The notes under the pieces are model-generated. The model worked only from the letters and a program-made list of their open reading frames with translations. It was not told where the DNA came from and searched no databases. The position numbers and the translations under genes are program-made. Positions 59,627 to 64,000 of a DNA stretch of 64,000 nucleotides are shown one piece after another; the stretch's first letter is position 1, and each line of letters starts with the position of its first letter. This stretch comes from Streptomyces sp. SID12488 (GTDB lineage Bacteria > Actinomycetota > Actinomycetes > Streptomycetales > Streptomycetaceae): contig NZ_JAAGLT010000031.1 in assembly GCF_010548275.1 (NCBI RefSeq), positions 52,116-116,115 of the forward strand, in the 5' to 3' direction.

Positions 59627-61474
59627 TCACACCAGGCGTACGGGCTTCTCCGGGCGTACGCCTGTCGTGCGGAGCCACGCGTCCAGGGGGGCCGGGTCGC
59701 CTGTTTCTATGAGGGTCAGGACCTTTGGGCCCAGGTCGGCCGCCCGCTCGCCGTTCAGGAGGAGCGAAGGGCCGTCGAGCCAGTCCAGGCCGGGCGCCGC
59801 CCCCGCCGTGTCCATCGCCGCACAGCACACCATCGCGGTGACGTGATCGGCGAGCAGTTCGCGACTCGTGCGCGGCGGCTGCAACGGGAACAGCGGCAGC
59901 GAGCCCTCGTCCCAGAGGGCCGTGTCCGGGCCCTGGCCGGTCAGCCCCGCCGGGGTCTGCTGTCCACCCACAGGCGCCGCCGCCTCCTCGCGGGCGACCT
60001 CCACACTCAGCCCGGCGGCGAGAGCCGCACCGCGCTCGCTTCCCACCCGCTCGTCGTCGCCGTCTCCACCCCCGTACTCGGCCGCGTACTCGTCCTTCGC
60101 CGTCTCTGCTGCCTCTTCTGCCTCTTCTGCCTCTGTCGTTGCCGCTGCGGGGGGCTGTGGGGTTGTCAGGTGGTTCATCACGCGGGACAGGGTGGGGGCG
60201 TCGGGGTTCTGGCGTGCGGCTGCGGAGGCGCGGTGGACGCCCCGTGCGTCCAGGGCGTCCAGGACCCGGTGGAGGCGTGCCGCGTCCATGCGCCACTTTC
60301 GGTCGACCACCTCCTCCGGGTACTCCTGCCAGTCCACCGGCGCCCAGTCCGGGCCGGGCTCGGCCGGGCCGCCGTGGAAGAGGCGGGCGGCCAGCAGTGA
60401 GGCCGCCTCGTCGACCAGGCCGGGCTCTTCGAGGAGGTCACAGGCCGGACGTTCACCGAGCCGGGAGGTGAAGCCCTCGGCCAGCCGGTCACGGCGGGAC
60501 AGTTCCGTGAGCGCCGCGACGACGCCCGCGTCCAGCCGGGCCGGCCAGCGGCCCATCCGCCAGGCGGGGAGCGCGACCCGGGTCAGCAGCCGGTCCCAGC
60601 CCGCGTACGCCAGGCCGACCTGCTCCTGCGCGACGATCCGCAGCCCGTAGTCCACAGCCTGTGCGCGCTCGGCGGCGGCTGCCGCGACCCCGCGTTCCAT
60701 CTCGGCCGCGTGCACCCGGCAGCCGCGCAGCAGCAGCCTCGCCACCCAGCCGACGCCCACGAGCGCCGCACGGGACACGGGGTCGCGCCGGTGCGCCGCG
60801 GCCACGGCCACGGCCGCGTCGAGGCCCCGTACGAAGCGCCGCGCCGCCGCGATGTCCGGGTTCGCCGACGGTCCCGTACCCGCGACGACCGGGGCGAGGA
60901 CCGCGCGCAGCTCGGCGACGCGCATCCACCACAGGAACGGCGAGCCGATCACCAGGACGGGCGATGCCGTCGCCGCTGCTCGCCGGCGCTGTCCCTGGAA
61001 GACGGGGCGCAGACCTCGTACGCCCGATATCTCGTCCCGGCCCTCCGGCGGGGGCGGGGCGTTGGCGGGGTGGGTGCGGTCCTCCAGCCAGCTGTCGCAG
61101 TCCGGGGTGAGCGCTATCGCGGAGGGGGCGGGGACGCCGAGGCGATCGGCCAGGTCGCGCACCAGGTGGTAGAGGTCCAGGGCCGATTCCTCGGCGATCG
61201 GGACCGTGGGGCTCATGGCCGGGCGGGCGCGGGCGACGATCAGGGCGACGACGGCCGCGGCGAGGAGTACGACCAGTGCGGCGACGCTCGTGATCCAGCG
61301 GGCGAGGTGCCAGGTGCCGCCCACGAGGTGGCCGGTGGAGCCGCCGGCCAGCAGCACGACGGCGACGGCCGCGGGCAGCAGGGCGACGGCCAGGGCCCTG
61401 CTGCGGATGCGCAGCACGGCGAGGGCCCGGGAACGCGCGACCTGCGCGCCCGCCTCCACACCCATACCGGTCAC
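59627..61474 (-). CDS. Membrane protein related to M48 peptidases but lacking HExxH
   Basis: A 615-residue protein. Two N-terminal membrane helices (residues about 28 to 45 and 62 to 82) lead to a segment with M48-like marks: LYHLVRDLADRLGVPAPSA near 101, GSPFLWWMRVAELRAVLAP near 177. In active enzymes the last run continues HExxH; here it reads P195 V196 V197 A198 G199. The rest is helical, with an acidic linker (about 445 to 475), and is unrecognised. The protein is probably not a working zinc protease. It may have a scaffold role. Confidence 0.68.
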   Translation of the reverse strand: MTGMGVEAGAQVARSRALAVLRIRSRALAVALLPAAVAVVLLAGGSTGHLVGGTWHLARWITSVAALVVLLAAAVVALIVARARPAMSPTVPIAEESALDLYHLVRDLADRLGVPAPSAIALTPDCDSWLEDRTHPANAPPPPEGRDEISGVRGLRPVFQGQRRRAAATASPVLVIGSPFLWWMRVAELRAVLAPVVAGTGPSANPDIAAARRFVRGLDAAVAVAAAHRRDPVSRAALVGVGWVARLLLRGCRVHAAEMERGVAAAAAERAQAVDYGLRIVAQEQVGLAYAGWDRLLTRVALPAWRMGRWPARLDAGVVAALTELSRRDRLAEGFTSRLGERPACDLLEEPGLVDEAASLLAARLFHGGPAEPGPDWAPVDWQEYPEEVVDRKWRMDAARLHRVLDALDARGVHRASAAARQNPDAPTLSRVMNHLTTPQPPAAATTEAEEAEEAAETAKDEYAAEYGGGDGDDERVGSERGAALAAGLSVEVAREEAAAPVGGQQTPAGLTGQGPDTALWDEGSLPLFPLQPPRTSRELLADHVTAMVCCAAMDTAGAAPGLDWLDGPSLLLNGERAADLGPKVLTLIETGDPAPLDAWLRTTGVRPEKPVRLV

Positions 61475-61762
61475 GACCGGACGTCACCCCCTACCTTTTC
61501 CGCTCTGACCCTGACGTTGCTCACTCCCCCACTGTGGCACCCGCCACTGACATCGCAATGCCGGTGGGCCAAGTGCCGGAACGCTTGCGCCGCACCATAG
61601 TTGGGGGCCCGGTCCTCGTCAGCCGGTTGGGGGATCGGTCACCCGATGGAATGGCTTTGGGGAGAGGTGGATGACACACAGCGACGACGAAGTGGCATTT
61701 GGGAGGGGTCCAGGAGTGGCCTGGGAGCGGCCTGGAAGACCTTCGGACGCGCTGCGAAGACT
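61475..61762. other. Gap between M48-like gene and purD terminator
   Basis: About 290 bp without a gene. It carries the M48-like gene promoter. A GGCCCGGTCC-type stretch at 61610 and several short direct repeats are present; nothing else is clear. Confidence 0.4.
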
Positions 61763-61800
61763 CTCGGGCCCCGCATCCTTAGACGGATCCGGGGCCCGAG
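61763..61800 (-). terminator. Terminator of purD
   Basis: CTCGGGCCCC pairs with GGGGCCCGAG and inner ATCC/GGAT over TTAGAC. It lies 90 bases beyond the purD stop on the minus strand, just past the tandem repeats. Confidence 0.85.
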
Positions 61801-61812
61801 AGGTTCATCGAC

Positions 61813-61889
61813 GTGTATCGGTACTACTCGTCCATCGGTAACTCGCGTGTCGGTACTACTCGCGTGTCGCTACTACTCGCGTGTTGGTA

Positions 61890-61897
<8 letters not shown>
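61813..61897. repeat. 17-bp tandem repeats at the purD stop codon
   Basis: Three 17-bp units, GTGTCGGTACTACTCGC and near copies, start at 61847, 61864 and 61881; two degenerate units precede them. On the minus strand the unit is GCGAGTAGTACCGACAC. The purD stop TAG is inside the last, purD-proximal unit. Confidence 0.85.
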
Positions 61898-63143
<1,246 letters not shown>

Positions 63144-63266
63144 GGGGGTCAGCTTAGTGGTCGGGGTGGGGAGCGCCTGCCGGTGCTGGTGGGGGCCTCG
63201 CCGGGGGCTTGTCCTCAAGCTCCTCCAGAGGAGGACCCCCGGACGGGCTGGATGCGCTCCCCTCGC

Positions 63267-64000
63267 CTACTCGTTGTTCGAGACCTCCTCCACCACCGTC
63301 GCCCCCAGCTCACGCACGATCAGTTCGTGGCCGGAGAGGGCGGACTCGTCGAGGTCGAGGTCGTCGTCCTCGGCGGTGTCGTCCTCGGGGGCGACGTGCG
63401 GGGGTTCCGGGGCCGAGCGCTGCGGTACCGGGGCGGAGGCCTGGGGACGGGGGGCGCCCGATGCCGACGCGGGCGCGGACGTGGGAGCTGACGCCGGGGG
63501 CGCGGCCTGCTGGTGGGAGGCCGACGTCGATGCGCCACCGCCGTAGCCACCTCCGCTTCCAGCTCCGCCTCCGTGACCACCGGGGGAACCGCCTCCGCCG
63601 TAGCCACCGGTCGCCGGGGCCGCCGGGCCGCCGCCCGTCGGGTCGACGATCGCCTCGATCCGCCACTGGACGCTGAACTGTTCCGCCAGCGCCTGCTTCA
63701 GCACTTCCTCGCTGCCGCTGCTGGAGAAGTTGTCCCGCGCGCCCGCGTTCATGAAGCCCAGTTGGAGTGTGGTGCCGTCGAAGCCGCTGACCTGGGCGTT
63801 CTGGCTGAGCAGGATCCAGGTGAATCGGCGGCGGTTCTTCACCGACTCCAGGATGTTCGGCCACAGCATGCGGGGATCGAGGCCGCCGGGCACGGGAGCG
63901 CCGGCCTGCGCGGCGGGAGCCTGGGCGGCCGGTGCCTGCGGCTGAGCCTGGGAATAGGCCGCTGCCGGCGCGGGTGCGGCGGGGCCGGGGCCGGGGCCGG
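63267..64000 (-). CDS. dnaX: DNA polymerase III gamma/tau subunit, C-terminal part (partial)
   Basis: The frame is open to base 64000, so the N-terminus with the ATPase lies outside. The visible part includes the tau C-terminal region (RMLWPNILESVKNRRRFTWILL; LQLGFMNAGARDNFS), followed by a Gly/Ala/Pro-rich tail and an acidic end (EDDTAEDDDLDLDESAL). It loads the clamp and joins polymerases at the fork. purD next to dnaX is the expected Streptomyces order. Confidence 0.93.
   Translation of the reverse strand, partial: GPGPGPAAPAPAAAYSQAQPQAPAAQAPAAQAGAPVPGGLDPRMLWPNILESVKNRRRFTWILLSQNAQVSGFDGTTLQLGFMNAGARDNFSSSGSEEVLKQALAEQFSVQWRIEAIVDPTGGGPAAPATGGYGGGGSPGGHGGGAGSGGGYGGGASTSASHQQAAPPASAPTSAPASASGAPRPQASAPVPQRSAPEPPHVAPEDDTAEDDDLDLDESALSGHELIVRELGATVVEEVSNNE

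Overview
The window is high-GC actinobacterial DNA and almost certainly a Streptomyces chromosome. It carries bldC, an Lsr2-family gene beside purS, valine dehydrogenase, DUF3073, WhiJ-like XRE/DUF5753 regulators with DUF397/DUF6879 partners, GTG starts and GGAGG-type ribosome binding sites. From general knowledge the order dnaX-purD-purC-purSQL-purF-purM-vdh-bldC-hrpA matches the well known Streptomyces core region near oriC (SCO4067 to SCO4092 in S. coelicolor). This was recalled, not searched.

Bases 1 to about 17394 are the right part of a siphovirus-type prophage. The rightward late genes run: terminase C-terminus, portal, HK97 prohead protease, major capsid, connectors, two related tail-tube proteins, the tail assembly chaperone pair with a canonical -1 slippery heptamer, tape measure, minor tail proteins, endolysin and holin-like proteins. 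At its right end are a leftward WhiJ-like regulator plus DUF6879 pair and a divergent small-gene pair. The block stops at a tRNA-Lys gene whose 3' end faces the prophage, so that tRNA is the probable attachment site. The integrase and the other att site lie outside the window.

Bases 17.5 to 32 kb are host genes: an APC permease, a secreted FG-GAP protein, a DEAD-box RNA helicase with a long arginine/aspartate repeat tail, a lipoprotein, a minimal metallopeptidase, a membrane metallophosphoesterase, tRNA-Glu, a winged-helix regulator, a STAS-ANTAR fusion, CsbD, Ppx/GppA, then tRNA-Asp, a perfect parS site and tRNA-Phe. Bases 32 to 41 kb hold HrpA, a second tRNA-Asp, a broken tRNA-Asp copy carrying a palindromic insert, a DUF6274-like protein, bldC, a conserved unknown gene, valine dehydrogenase and DUF3073.

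Bases 41 to 64 kb form the purine region: purM, purF, the overlapping purSQL operon, purC and purD, which together with purF cover most of the route from PRPP towards IMP. Between them are a META-domain lipoprotein, an SCP-like protein, a WhiJ-like/DUF397 pair divergent from a zinc-ribbon/Uma2 cassette, lsrL, three tRNA-Gly genes, an ABC transporter with its own two-component system, a dimethylformamidase-like enzyme and a degenerate M48-peptidase-like membrane protein. The window ends inside dnaX.

The most unusual signals are: the frameshift site plus a Shine-Dalgarno-masking hairpin in the prophage; the two WhiJ-type loci, one facing a Uma2 cassette; the parS site between tRNAs; the interrupted tRNA-Asp remnant; the histidine kinase with a 78-bp-repeat tail; the M48-like protein that has lost HExxH; and the 17-bp tandem repeats that contain the purD stop codon. 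Functions assigned to hypothetical proteins are inferences from sequence alone; no database search was possible.
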